Source of the DNA: Toxonevra muliebris
Taxonomy: Eukaryota; Arthropoda; Insecta; Diptera; Pallopteridae
DNA length: 64,000 nucleotides
NCBI GenBank assembly: GCA_963691655.1
Contig: OY829327.1
Coordinates: 64,120,079-64,184,078, forward strand
Direction of reading: 5' to 3'
Shown: positions 46,859 to 59,284 of the stretch, one piece after another
Numbering within the stretch: position 1 is the first letter of the stretch
How the letters are laid out: each line of letters opens with the position of its first letter
Notes under the pieces: generated by a model
Databases searched by the model: none
What the model was told of the DNA's origin: nothing
Seen by the model: the letters and a program-made list of their open reading frames with translations, nothing else
Made by a program: the position numbers and the translations under genes

Positions 46859-48965
46859 CGCGGACAGACAAAGAAAACGTGTTCTGCGTCTTCAATTATG
46901 TTCGCTGCACACTGGGTGCTAAACGAATTGTCGTCATGTTTAAATTTATATAAGTAGGATTTAAAACATCCGTGTCAGTATTTGGGTCAAGTAGTAGTCC
47001 ACCTGTCCATGTCCTCGATTTAGCCATCTCGAAATATTCGGGATTAGGCGGTACGTCCAACGTCCTTTGAAGGAAGAATCCCAAAGGTTTTGCCATGTTT
47101 GCACACTGTGCTCTCTTATTGCTTTACGGGTATTTAGGGGCGCTTTACCACCTAAATTATTTTTGATGTTTGCGGCTTCAGCTGCGAGGAATGCTATTGG
47201 TAGTATTCCAGCGATAACCAGGGCGGCGTCCTCAGACATACGGAACGCACAGCATATTCTGAGAGCACTCACTCGATAAGTCTATTTTATTCCTCTGGTG
47301 CAAGAGATGCAATTTATAGCTTCGACCCATATTGGAGCTGTATACATCAGCATCGAGGTTACCACACTGGCAAGCAATTTTCTTCGGTTCTGCTTAGGAC
47401 CCCTTGTCTTCATCATTATTCGCGTTAGAGACGTCATTGCTTCGGTCGCCTTAGTGTTTGCGTACATCAGATGTTGTTTGAAATTCAACCTGTGATCTAT
47501 TGTAACGCCTAGGTACTTTATAATTGGTTTAGACTTCACTACGTGTCCACCGGCTAGTATTCTCGCAGTTTCGACCTTTTTTCTACTACTTATTAATACA
47601 GCTTCTGTTTTGTGATCTGATATCGTAAATCCTTTTAAGCATAGCCATTCTTTCACTGTTTCGACCGCTCGGTTACAGGTTGATTCAGCTTCACCAAAAA
47701 ATTTTGCAACAACTACAAAGGCAATGTCGTCACCAAAACCAATAATTTTAGCCCCCTCAGGCAGGTGGAGTCGAAGTACTCCATCGTACATAATATTCCA
47801 TAATACTGGGCCCAGTACGGAATCTTGAGGGACTTTACCAGATACTTTATACTTTTTGGTGCCATCATCAGTTTTGTAGAGGAGCACACTGTCGCTAAAG
47901 TAACTTCCAATGATGTTCCGGATATATCCAGGGACTTGGAACTTCACTAATGCATTTGTAATTTTATCCCAGTTTGCAGTGTTAAACGCATTCTTTATAT
48001 CAAGTGTAGCTATTAGGCAATACTCTTTGCTAGCCACCGGGTACCCTCGATCGCTTTCTGCGCAATGTCTTTTACCGCTGTAATGGCATCTACAGTGGAG
48101 CGATCTTTGCGGAATCCATATGGCTGTGTTGATAACCCTCAAGCATTATCAACAGCTGCCTCCAGTATGTTTCCAATTAGTCGTTCCAAAATTTTACCAA
48201 CTGTGTCTAGCATACACAACGGCCGGTATCCTGAATAATCGTCAGATGGATTAGAACCTTTTGGAATAAGTACTAGTTTCTGAAGCTTCCATATCTTCGG
48301 GAAAAATTGTGAATGTATAGGTCAACAAAAATTTCCGTGTTATATTCGATTGCTAATTTGAGTGCTTCGTTTGGAATCGAGTCTGGCCCAGGAACCTTGT
48401 CGTTTTTGATTCTTTTCGTAATCATCGAGATCTCTTCCTTGTTTGTCTACTGGAAAATTTCTTCTTCGGCATCATCGTTTGGCATGTGTATGCTAGTGAT
48501 ACTTCTCTGTTCTGGAAACAGTGTTTTGACTATACTACGCAGAATATTCGGACCTGTAATGGATACAGGCTTAAAAGCTTTTATCTTCTTCATTACAAGC
48601 TTATATGCAAAGCCTCATGGATTGTTACCCGCATCATCGCACAGGTCCAGGAAACATCGCCGCTTACTGTCTTTTATCTCTCTTTTCAAGGTTTTCTTCA
48701 CGTATGTTTGTGGCTTCATATGTTGTGAGACTAGGTGGTAAGTAGAAGTTATATACAAACAGCTGTCCAATTTGCGCTCGAACAAATCCAAAAGAAGGTT
48801 TTGTGTGCTTGATCTGGTATCTATGTGTTCCACAGCTCCAGATTCCGGTTTCCCAATAGAATCAGAGACCCATTCGTTACCAATTTTGCTCCGATACGAT
48901 TCACTGTTCACGCAGAGCCAATATTCGGTGATGACACTACATATATACTCATTGACAGCCAGCAT
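46852..48965 (-). pseudogene. R1-like LINE reverse transcriptase, broken
   Basis: From the 5' side: KREIKDSKRRCFLDLCDDAG and NNPWG with further linker sequence (48965-48580); VPGPDSIPNEALKLA after a stop; then a long frame 48142-47282 with IATLDIKNAFNTANW (palm A), GKVPQDSVLGPVLWN (motif B, normally G-V-P-Q-G-S) and IIGFGDDIAFV (catalytic F-x-D-D). KYLGVTIDHRLNF and the thumb follow, then 47272-46961. After another shift, CFKSYLYKF and CAANIIEDAEHVFFVCPRF end the protein with the CCHC knuckle at about 46852. R1 elements usually lie in 28S rDNA; no rDNA is seen here. Several stops and shifts make it dead. Confidence 0.9.
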
Positions 48966-50233
48966 CCGTATTTTAAAGAAAACTCAAATAAAATGGAAAA
49001 CGTATTTTACTTAAGTTTTCGAACATTATTGGGACAGGGTTAACGCGGTTACAATAAGAAAAAATACGAATTACGGTTTTGCAGTTTCAGGCTCTTCTCG
49101 CTTATCTTGTCAACCACGAAAAACACAAAAAATTTCATAAAAAATTAACGTAGCTATCAACAATGATTTTTTTCGAATCATAGTTTCATAGAATTTTGCT
49201 TTGCAATACGAATTATAAGAAGTTATCAACAACCAATTTCGATTTATTAGAGGTTAAACAGACCTTATATTGAAAAAAAAATACGAATTAGCGACGGGAC
49301 CAAAATGAGTAGAATTTTTGCAAATTAAAGCGATTTGGCCGCTGACTCCATACAAATCCGACCACCGTGCCATCTAGAGAAACCCGCAGAATTTCCTAAT
49401 AGGAGGGATATCAGTTTCGATATTTCAATTTATGGGTAGATTTTTTTTTTTTTTGAAACAGTATCATTCGCTTAGCTAGATATTTTCTAGATATTGACGT
49501 GAATATCCGAATTCGCAATGCCGCACATGTGAGGCGTTTAAAAACATAAGATGAAAATACAAATGCCAATTAACAATTTTTGCAAAGAAAGAAAGTTTAA
49601 ACGTATAAAAGCATCAATTTCATTTTAATAGAGAGCACTTAAAACAAAAGCATAAAAACATAACGCTGCATTTGGGCCGTCCTAGTGGTCCCAGTCAGCG
49701 TGGCCGTTATGAGACTAAAGTTGCAATTTGCAACCTTTTCGACTGCTTGGAGACTTTGACACGACTTTTCGAAATACCCAAAATTTAGGATTTTTTTTAA
49801 ATCCTTGCAACTTTTCAGAATTTTTTGCAAAAAGTGTGATATTCACATGAATTTATACGAAAAATCCATTGCCTTTAACTTGAAAGTTCGCAACACTAAT
49901 TACATACATACTTTTTAGTTGCAACACTGTCGTTTTATAAGATTTTTTACAAACTTATTGCTATTTTAAAATTTGCCACACTGACTTAGGGAAAATTTTT
50001 TGGCCAATTAAAAGTTCACAAATGATAGATACTAAAAAAATGCTAGAGTTCTGCATAAAAATTTTTTTAAATCTTCTAGCAGATTCGAGAAAATACGATT
50101 TTTTAGAGTTTTGTTCAAAATGGAACGGTAATCGGTAGAGCTGAAATATTTTGGGAATCATCCTAAAATAAACCGAGGTAAATTTTTGGAGGTGTACAAC
50201 AACTTTTTTTTCGTGAATATTTTAATGTATTAA
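48966..50233. other. No recognisable gene
   Basis: AT-rich sequence with no coding frame of note. 49430-49460 is a T-run, and 49680-49720 is briefly GC-rich. Confidence 0.35.
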
Positions 50234-50599
50234 TTACTTGGATAATTGATTTTTTTTAATTTCAATACATAAATACATATTTTTATATGCAAACTGCTGC
50301 GAAATAAAATAATAAATGTTGCATTTATTAAAAAAAAATTGGATGAGATTTTTTTGCAACTTTTTGAAATTTATCAACGGCCACGTCCCCATTATTGAAG
50401 TGGGTTGAATATCATTGCGTGTTGCAAGGAATGTAACAAAATCTGTTTGGGCATCAGCTATTGTTGGCTTGCTGCCTTTATTAACCCGCAAAGACTGCAG
50501 CAAAGCGTGTTGAAGAATTGTAGCAATACAATATGTATTTAGAATCTGTAAAGAAAACTAGATAAATCAAAACTTTATATTTTTTAAGACGACTTTACC
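50234..50599 (-). other. Unrecognised coding-like frame with a plausible short intron
   Basis: 50545-50234 on the minus strand opens with ILNTYCIATILQHALLQS and RVNKGSKPTIADAQTDF, well-mixed residues unlike the usual AT-rich noise, before turning into Phe/Asn/Lys-rich sequence after about 70 codons. A 53-bp GT/AG intron (50598-50546) would join it to CATTTGCATTGTGACAACAT (ICIVTTFQK). No family was recognised. It may be a fragment of an old transposon gene. Confidence 0.25.
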
Positions 50600-52304
50600 T
50601 TTTGAAATGTTGTCACAATGCAAATGCTTCAAGAAAATGTTGTTAGCCGATCGCTAATAGCGTACAAAAACATGAACCAACTTAAAAATAACATTGCAGT
50701 TTATTGAGAAATTATACATGAACAATAGTCAAAACTTTGAAAATTAACCCTTAGATTTAATTTTCATAGTCTACTAAAAAAAAAGCAAGTATATAACGAG
50801 AAATATGAAATAAAAGGGCCCACATAAAATTTAGAAGATATTCTTTTTAATAGATTCAAAAAGATTTCTAATAAAATTAAGAAGATTATATTGTAATATT
50901 ACTTAGATTTTTCATAAAAACAAGAAGATTTTATGTATGAATTTGTTGTTTTACCTAATTCAAGAAAGAAAGATTGCCAATGAAGTAAAGAAAAACTGAA
51001 ACAAGAAGTTTCCTCCTTATTTTTAGCAGATATACTTTTAAATGAAATTAAACAGATTAGAATTAGGAGTGGAAACATGAAGGCGATTCCGATCGCTGAA
51101 TGTAACTTGAAAAATCCATCTTCATAACAAAGCCGGAATCGTTTTGTTAAATTTCTTCAAATGACAAATACAGTACAGCAACTACAGAAGGAGATATTGA
51201 AATGGAGAACTATGACGATTCAGATAATGGATAATTTGCTTCCCTTGTTAATTTTCATTGAATAAAATTGATACCGCGAAATATAGTTTTTTTCAAACCG
51301 ATTTACTGTTTTTTAAAAAATTTTGGTTTTTGGCCCGAAAAAAGATACGAGCGTTATGTATACACAATAGTATATGTATACATTTAGTTTGTATACTAAC
51401 CAGCATAAAGTTTGACTTTATTTAAATTAACTAGACACAGTTATTAGAAATTTTTGAATTAGAGAGAATAATAACAGAAAAAAGATAAAAAATATTTTCT
51501 TTTATATATTGCAATAAGTGTTCACAATAAGGGCCTTATTTCTTTTTTTGTTTGGGACTTTATTTCCTGGGCCTTATTTCGCAGAACGTTGCGCCTACTA
51601 CTTTTTAACTGCGCACAGTGCTTCGAAGCCATAAAAAAGATGGACAAAAATAGAAGGAGTTGTTTGATTTTAATGAAAATTTATATATATAGTAATTTTG
51701 GGTCACTGAGCTCAAAAACGAAATTAGTTTTCTTCTGGACCCTACCATTTTTTCAGAAATCTATACTTTTTCCGATTTCAAACATTTTTTTTTCAAAATT
51801 ATTAAAAAAATATTTTGAAAATATTGTATAGTTTTGGAAATTTTTTAAAAATTGCATATTAATACTAATTCTGTGGTGAAAAGCAATAAACGCTTAAGTC
51901 GACTTAAGACAGAATTGAGTTATAAATGCTATCGTGTTCTTCTTATTCCAATGCACATGTACGTGAAATCCACGAAATCCTATGTTGTTGCAACAAAAAG
52001 TATTGAAATTTAACATGTTTGATTTATTTTTATCCACTATCGTCTGAAGAATCTTCTGTTGAAAAATTAATAAACGATTCAAAAAGATGTACATTTTATT
52101 CTGACTGCCCACAGCTAATGTTGTATAGCTCGATGTCATTATTCCTAACAATTTTATTTTTTGATTTAATAGACTGCTTTAAAGATATTCGTAAATCGAA
52201 AAGCACAAAATATATTCAAATGTGTTGTACGAAATTTTCGAATATCCTTGTGGCTCACTTCCAAAGATTCCTCGGAAGACAGCCTTAAAAAATCAAAGAC
52301 TTTA
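50600..52304. other. No recognisable gene
   Basis: AT-rich sequence. Overlapping frames at 51589-51831 and 51894-52288 have no family resemblance. Confidence 0.35.
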
Positions 52305-52445
52305 TTAACCTTTAACTATGGAAGTGGCTTTTTTGGGCATAGTTTGTGACGTGGTGGTAAATTTTACCCTTTAATTATATTAAAAAAAATTTAGTAAAAA
52401 ACAAGGTTTTTTGATAATTATTTGTTTTTTGAAAAAAAGCTACTA

Positions 52446-53700
52446 AGGCGCGGTTCACGCCAAATTGGCACGCTTTGTTGTGGTCACCACGTCGCCCCTA
52501 GTCATAAGAACAACACATTTTTTACTGGGATTTGTTTACAATACCGTTACCGTTAGTTGATAAATTTTTCATATTAATTAATCGCAAGTTGGTGAATGTG
52601 TGTACAATGGAAGCTGCAAATAGAAAATTGATTGTGAACAAATTTATTGAAAATCCGTCGTGGTCTGGTTCAAAGATTGCGAAAGTGTTAAATATCTCCA
52701 AAAGAACGGTATGTAGAGTTATAAAACGATATAAAGAAACTCTTAGTGTTGAAAGAGCTAAAAAAGTTGTGAACAAAACGGGAACCACCAACCTAAAATT
52801 AAAGGAAAAGAGGTCCATCAAAAGCAATCACGGACTATCGGATAGCGATCGTGCCAAAAAATTCAATACCAGCAAAAGTACTGCTAGACGAATACGCATA
52901 AAAGCTGGGCTAAAGTGCTATCGTGCTATAAAATATCCAAATAGAACAGACAAACAGAATTTGCCAAAAAACGTGCTCGTCTTCTTTATAATAATGTTTT
53001 AATCAAATTTAATGGATGCATTATTGTGGATGACGAATCATACGTAAAAATTGATCTTAAACAGCTTCCAGGTCAAAAATTTTATATGGCACCGAATCGT
53101 GGTAATGTACTCTCAAAATTCAAGTACATAAAAATGGATAAATTTGCAAAGAAAGCAATGGTGTGGCAGGCTATTTGAAGCTGTGGTCTCAAATCCAGGG
53201 CATTTGTGACATCCTCTTCTATGACGTCTGATATTTACATAAAAGAGTGCCTTTCGAAATGACTATTGCCATTTGTTCGTCACCACCATTTGCCAGTGAA
53301 GTTTTGGCCTGATTTAGCCAGTTGCCAATACTCTAAGAAAACCATAGATTGGTATCAGACAAATAAAGTAGATGTAGTGCCCAAATATATGAATCCACCC
53401 AATTACCCCCAGCTTCGACCGAACGAAAAATACTGGGCTATTACAAAATATAAGTTGAAGAAAAATGCAGGTATTGTCAAAAATGTGAATTCAATGTTAC
53501 TAAAATGTATCCAGAGCGGATGTTCATTAAAAGGAATACCCGAAACTTTTTGCACAACAAAGAAATTTAAATCTTTTAATATTATATTATTAAAACACAA
53601 TATTAAACTTATCATTTAATGCGTTATTTGTTATTCTGAGTGTTCTGGTTAAAAAGATACAGCAACTTTCCTGCGTGCCAATTTTGCGTGAACCGCGCTT
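52446..53700 (+). mobile_element. Tc1-like (DD37E) element, 1,255 bp, nested in piggyBac
   Basis: TA flanks both ends (52444-52445, 53701-53702). The ends are inverted: AGGCGCGGTTCACGCCAAAT on the left and AAGCGCGGTTCACGCAAAAT on the right read reverse, both followed by TGGCACGC. The relative at 20379-20598 carries the same flanking piggyBac sequence with a single TA at the matching place, which proves insertion. Confidence 0.93.
52607..53619 (+). pseudogene. Tc1-like transposase with DD37E spacing, broken
   Basis: It starts MEAANRKLIVNKFIEN with the first helix-turn-helix (SGSKIAKVLNISKRTVCRVI) and a second DNA-binding helix (DRAKKFNTSKSTARRI). A frameshift near 52960 follows. The catalytic part reads IIVDDESYVKID (first Asp), FWPDLASCQYSK (second Asp) and LRPNEKYWAI (Glu), with 37 residues between the last two acids, as in the DD37E branch known from insects rather than DD34E Tc1. 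At least two in-frame stops (after VWQAI and after KECLSK) and the shift disable it. The N-terminal 130 residues are otherwise well kept. Confidence 0.88.
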
Positions 53701-53965
53701 TACATTTCTAATTAAAATAAATACGAAATTATAATTTTTTTTTAAGTTCAACAAAACTGGCACTTTATTTCACAAGCCTTTTTTTAATACAACAAAAATA
53801 TTACATCGCAAACTTATTAAAAAATTATAAAATACAAATTAATCCAAGATTAAAAATGCATTTTTTCACAGTCAAATGTATAAGTTTAAAGAAATAAAAG
53901 AGATCATATAAAAAATAATTCAATTGTAGAAAAGGCAGATCAACATTTTCGAGGTTTTTTGTTCA

Positions 53966-54884
53966 TCAGCGTGTACGTAGAGCGCATGTATATATCGAGC
54001 ATTTCTTATCAAGCTCATCCACCCCTCCTTTTGTGTTGTTATAATCAGCTAACATTGCAGGTTTCCCAGTAAGTTGGTCATCTTCTTTTTTGTGATGCAT
54101 GGAGGATAATAATACAACCGTACGATTTGCACGTGGCACGTAGGATAAAATTGTTACATCTTTGGTAAAACTATATATGCAAGATCCCAACGGTCCAGTT
54201 ATTTTAGATAAAAATTCGGGTGGGATCTCTCTTTTGTTCTTTTTTAGTGTACCTAAATAAGTTATTTGTCGTTTTTTTAGTTCTACTACCAGCTGGAGTG
54301 ACAAAACCAGCTGTCAGCAGTAACATCTTTTCTACTTCCCTCTAATATTTTACACAGCCTTAGCACTGATTGTGTTGGTACTGCATGTCGTTTTTCTTCA
54401 TCAGTTAAACTAATTCCATCAGAATTTTTTCCAAAGTAAATATAAGCATTAGCAAGATACTGTGTGCGTGCATCTGTCAAGTACATTATTTTAATGCTAT
54501 ATTTTGCGGGCTTCTTTGGCATATAAATCTGGAACTTGCATCTACCTCGAAAGGGTACTAACATTTCATCAATGCAAGCATGAGTACCAATTGAATAACT
54601 TTTTTGGCAGTTTTCTACAAATTTATTGAACATTTCGGAAAGTGCAGCTAATGGTTCGCTTTTTCACTTTTACCCTTAATTTCGTCAATAATTGTTTCAT
54701 CAGTTCCATCGGATTCACTGCATGTACCATCTTCTGTGCATATGTGATCACTTACGCCACTTTCTTCAATGCAGAAATTCGGATCGCCAATTTCATCGTC
54801 GACTTCGCTGACTTCGTCATCGTCTTCAAGAAATTGAGCTGTTACCAAGTCACTGAGTTTTTTTGAATTTGAAATGATCTGCAA
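53966..54884 (-). pseudogene. piggyBac transposase, internally deleted and frameshifted
   Basis: 54884-54648 gives an acidic N-terminus (TAQFLEDDDEVSEVDDEIG). The early catalytic region is missing. 54633-54286 continues with ACIDEMLVPFRGR (first Asp), IYMPKKPAKYSIKIMYL and VTADSWF (second Asp). After a frameshift, 54304-53966 carries GTLKKNKREIPPEF and ADYNNTKGGVDELDK (third Asp). These are the standard landmarks of the DDE_Tnp_1_7 family in order. The C-terminal Cys-rich finger is not seen after an early stop. The family differs from the fragments at 11519 and 24150. Confidence 0.9.
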
Positions 54885-55302
54885 ACATAAATTTCATATC
54901 ATGTAACAAAAACAATCAATGATATAAAGTTTTCGCAATAAATCATTTTCTACCAACAATAAAACGGACGAGTGCTAAAAATAATTATATGATGACCTAA
55001 CGCTAAGTTTGACGTGTGGTACATTTTTTTGTACTGAACACTTACGCAAACGTTGACATGGTGGTAAAATATTTTCCAAAAAAAATTACATAAATATTGA
55101 CGAGTGGTAATTTTTACAACAGCATCACATTTCTCCGCTCATGCTATACCTACCACAGCAAAAACACAACTGAATAATAATGATAATGAAATGAGAAGAT
55201 ACTAAGAGAATTAAATTGCTAGAGCGCAACAAAAAACAGTAATTCAAAAAAATGTAAAGAGAGGGTAAAATTTACCACCACCTCCACACAGTTAAAGGTT
55301 AA

Positions 55303-56495
55303 ACATATATACAAGTATTTTGCTAAATAAATGGGTTTTACCTATGGCAAATCGAAAAATTTGATAACCTCACATCCATGAACTTTATTAGCTCTTCATT
55401 AATATTATTTCCAACTTTTTCTTTGGCAAAAGAAAAAAAAGCTTTAAACTTATTTGTTGCACTGGCGCTAATCCATCAATTGGATAAATCAGAATATTTC
55501 AAATTTAATTCCATTATTTAAAAAAAAACTTGAATTTAGCAAAAATTTGTTTATTTTTTTTTTGACATTTCAATGGAATGGTGATTGTGTTTGCTTAAGT
55601 TTTCTTTCTTTTATTGGAATTATCAAGTTAAAAATTAATATTGATGGTCAAAACCGATCGTTATCCACCCTACAAAAAAGTCTATAAAAAAATGTAACGA
55701 ACCCCACTATTTACTTATAACTTCTCTATTTGCTTCTTTACTTACCTAGAGAATTATATAACATATTTTGGTCGCAGCATAGGGTAAAGACGGTTTTAGA
55801 ATATTTAATTTTTCCAAAAGTTGCAAAAATACGCTAAAATTTTTTTTCTTACGTTTAAAAGAAGAAAGCCCATTTAAAAGAAACAATAACGAGAATTAAC
55901 GCCCGATAACGCCATTTAATTTTAGAATCCTACTAAAATATGACATTCTGTATATGAGATTTCATCTTTTCTTTTAAATTTGACGCGAAGAACTGCAGCT
56001 TAACCTATTTCCGCCTAATTTTTCACAAAATTGCTAAAAAGTTTGGATCAGATCCCGAAAATAGGGATGGGTAGTTAAAAGTTTAAACTACCTTAGGCTA
56101 TAGAGGTTACCTTAAAATTCTGGCATTTATCTAGATTATCTAGAGTTACCAGGTGTCGCAATGGAAAACAGAAAGTTTGGAAAATGGAGCAAACCAAGCT
56201 GGAGCATTTAGCTTCATATCTTACCTTTCCAACGACACTAACTTTTTATCGATCGCACTATTTACAAGCGAGTAATATATTATTTCCCGGCTTGGGTACT
56301 TTTCTACCTATTCAGCTGTCGTGGTGAGTAATCAGCGCATTTGACAGGTTTCGGTAAAAAGTTGGCACGATGGCCTAATGGGCCAATGATTATTCCAATG
56401 AATATCTAAATAAAAGTAAATACTTTTGTAAAAATTTGGAGAAACGAGCAGGAAAAGCTTATCGAATTTAAAAGAAACTAGTCGGTAATGCCCCA
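55303..56495. other. No recognisable gene
   Basis: AT-rich sequence with no assignable frame or repeat. Confidence 0.35.
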
Positions 56496-58176
56496 GTAAC
56501 TGGGGCTATTTTTTTTTTTTTTTTGCTCAACAAATCTCTTTATAAAGAAACAAATATCAAAAGAGGACCAAACTACTCGTTGGTGTTTGTTTTGTTATTT
56601 GTGTATGCAGATCAGGGATGCCAACTCATTTTTTCTGTCTCCCCGATAGCCCTCGAGAAATTCCCCGATTTTCAATAAAATTTCCCGCATCGGTACAATT
56701 TTATATTATAACAGCGACACATGCCTAAAATTTATCAAGGTTAATGTTTTTTTAATGCTCTTCGGAACTGGTAAGTTAATAGTAAGGTACTTTCTGACTG
56801 CGGAATTATTTTGACACATAGAGGATTTAATCTCAAGGGAACCCACTCTTAAAATCGATTGAGCTCAAATGACTCCGGTGTACCGATTTACTCGACGTTC
56901 ATTTTAATAGATAAACCCTCAAACTAAAATACACGGCCTTTCTTTTGACCTAAATAAAAACAAAAAATGTTTCCTTTCGATTTAAAAAAAAAAAATGGTC
57001 ACATTTTGAATTTTTAAGATTTTTTTTTTCATTTTTCGAAAGAATAAATAAAAAACGTATTCTATAAAAATTTCCAAATGCAATAGGTGATTAATTACAT
57101 GGGTCCAAAACAGGGCTGTTTGACCAAAATATGTAAATTCTACCGCCCTCCAACTACGCGAATTTCGACGGACAGCCAAAATTAGGGTTTTCAAAAATTG
57201 GAATTTTTTCGACAGTACGTAGCAAATTGAGGAAAAAATTTACCAACATTTTTCTTCTGTTACGTCCTGGGGACATTGTTGTATAGAAAAAGATATTTAA
57301 ATTTTAGGCAGTACGTGACAATGACAAACACCTTGTTTTGAGAAGAACGGGTTCAAAGTTTTGGCTATCGGTTTTTAAATATATCGACGATTCCCAACGG
57401 ACCTTCCTTCCGCCCAATACGCACAGATCGGTGGCCGATCCAATGGCAGAGTTATTAATCAGGAGGTATTGGATGAAGGCATAGCTAAGCCTTTCTGAAC
57501 GGCAGAAAGTGATGCCGAAGCGCTGCGCGACTGTCTTGGCCTGACTGACAATCGCCGCTATAATGGTCTATGTCTACGAAAGCACTTCGAGTTTCTCTCT
57601 GAAATTTTTACAAAATACTTTTGAAATATAATACTTTCAAATTACATACCTTTTTTAAAAATCGATTTCTCTAAATCAAGAAAGTGCAGGACCCTCTTAA
57701 GAAGAGATGAAAATTATAAGACCCAAAATATGAAGTTCTGCAAAAGATAAACGATTTACATTATATAAAATTTGACTAAAAGTATTCTACAGACTTTATC
57801 AACTAAAAGCTGGACGGTTTCAAATTTCCCGCAAAAAATAGCTCATTCCCCGATTTCCCGTACTAAGTAAAAATCCCCACAAGTCGGGGAATTCCCCGCA
57901 AGTTGGCATCGCTGATGCAGATAATTGGTTAGATAATTCTGAAATATGCCGTTACCCTTCTCTTCTCTCTTTCTCTTATTTGTTATTTCCTCCCGCTTAA
58001 GCAATAATTTTTTCAACTATGAATGCAATGCTTTGTTCAATGAGCGAGTTTTAACCGATTTTAAATCTGATAATTTTTGGCTAACTTACTCGTCAAGCTC
58101 TTTAAATTAATATATGATATCGTAGCACTTCTGGATCTTCTGTAATAAAATTGTAGTTACACTAATAAATGTATAG
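56496..58176. repeat. Dispersed repeat shared with 9385-9795, interrupted by hAT
   Basis: 56496-56612 and 57915-58176 together match 9385-9795 in order: CCAGTAACTGG, AAATCTCTTTAT, CGTTGGTGTTTGTTTTGTTA, then after the insert AATATGCCGTTAC, AATGCAATGCTTTGTTCAAT and ACACTAATAAATGTATAGAT. Homology stops at about 58176. Confidence 0.85.
56613..57914 (+). mobile_element. hAT MITE family copy, 1,302 bp, exact 8-bp target duplication
   Basis: It begins CAGGGATGCCAACT and ends AAGTTGGCATCGCTG. ATGCAGAT flanks both sides (56605-56612, 57915-57922). The related unoccupied sequence at about 9479-9490 has ATGCAGAT once. It is the longest of the three family copies and still has no ORF. Confidence 0.95.
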
Positions 58177-59284
58177 ATGATGAAATCTCGTATGCAGAAA
58201 GAGGTTGTTTTGTTAAAAGGCTACAGATATAAAAGATACACATATTTTTGGATGGTGTTTTGCACTATTGTATCATCTCACATCAAGGCTGTTCCGTTTT
58301 CGCAGGGTCTCTCCATTTTTTTTGAATTTTATCCCTGTCCCTTTAAATATTATGAGATTCTAAAAGTTGTGTTTATCTGGAAGAGTAGAAAACTAACAGT
58401 GCTGTTACTTTTTGATTTGTCAACATTATTGTGCCAGAGTCTGTCCCGTTTTCAAAGGCTCAAAATTGTGCACCCTGCCTCACATAGTAAACTAAATTCA
58501 TTTTGTTATAAATGTTATATTATACGGTGCGACAGTAAAAAATACCTGGGAAGTTGTATTACTTTTCTTGTAGCTCTTGTCAAGTAAGACAAGAATCTGT
58601 TTATGAATTTTTCCGGTTTTGCGTACTTTATAAGCCTGTAACTTAATTGATTATCAGCAGATTTTTTTTCAGTTTCTTACCAGTTTCAGAAGAAAGAAAC
58701 TTAGACCGTTCGAATGATATATATTTGGTTTAAGAAAACTTGAAAAATTTGCGTGTATTTGTTTAGCAAACACAATTTTTTTCCACTTTTTTCGCCCTTT
58801 CTCAACTTTGGCGATGTTTTTACACACTATTTTATAAAAAAAAACATACTACTTGTGAATTTTGTAACACTGTGTTATTTATATGGAATTTAGAACAAAA
58901 AAAATTTAAATTATATTAGTTGCTACAAACCAAAATAAAGAAATGGAAATCAAAAATTACAAGTAACCAAAGATGCACACGAATATACACCCAACTCTTT
59001 TTTTACACGGTAGATATATTCCTTAGAAAACCGTGCAACAAAAATCATTTAAAAAATTACATGCGACATATGGTAAATTTAGGGATATGTTCCACAACTT
59101 TAAAAAATCGTGAAATTGCTTAGAATGATTCAAAGAAATGATTTTTTATATATTTCATTGTGCATCATGGGCATGGCCACGGACTACCTCATCCAGGGAT
59201 TAATCTTAAGGGGTTTAACATTTGTTCATCCCTTCTAAATTTTTTTTTTATTTGTGGCCAATGATAAAATATGTGAAATTCTTA
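58177..59284. other. Unrecognised sequence with a 136-codon frame
   Basis: The plus frame 58177-58587 starts exactly where homology to the 9.4-kb repeat ends. It is rich in Lys, Phe, Leu and Cys, with hydrophobic runs, and matches no family I know; probably chance. The rest is AT-rich. Confidence 0.3.

Larger units (their letters stand above)
52309..55298 (-). mobile_element. piggyBac-like element, 2,990 bp, split by a Tc1-like insertion
   Basis: TTAA flanks both ends (52305-52308, 55299-55302). The ends are inverted: CCTTTAACTATGGAAGTGG on the left and CCTTTAACTGTGTGGAGGTG on the right read reverse. Both sides then carry GTGGTGGTAAATTTTACCCT. A piggyBac transposase pseudogene lies inside on the minus strand. 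The element was later entered at a TA by the Tc1-like element at 52446. Without that insert it would be about 1.73 kb. Confidence 0.9.

Noticed and set aside
46896..47096. 66-codon frame MAKPLGFFLQRT
   Set aside because: It is out of frame with the R1-like protein, whose true C-terminus reads CFKSYLYKF and CAANIIEDAEHVFF in another frame.
58177..58587. 136-codon plus-strand frame with hydrophobic runs
   Set aside because: No recognisable domain; hydrophobic stretches are expected from T-rich sequence.
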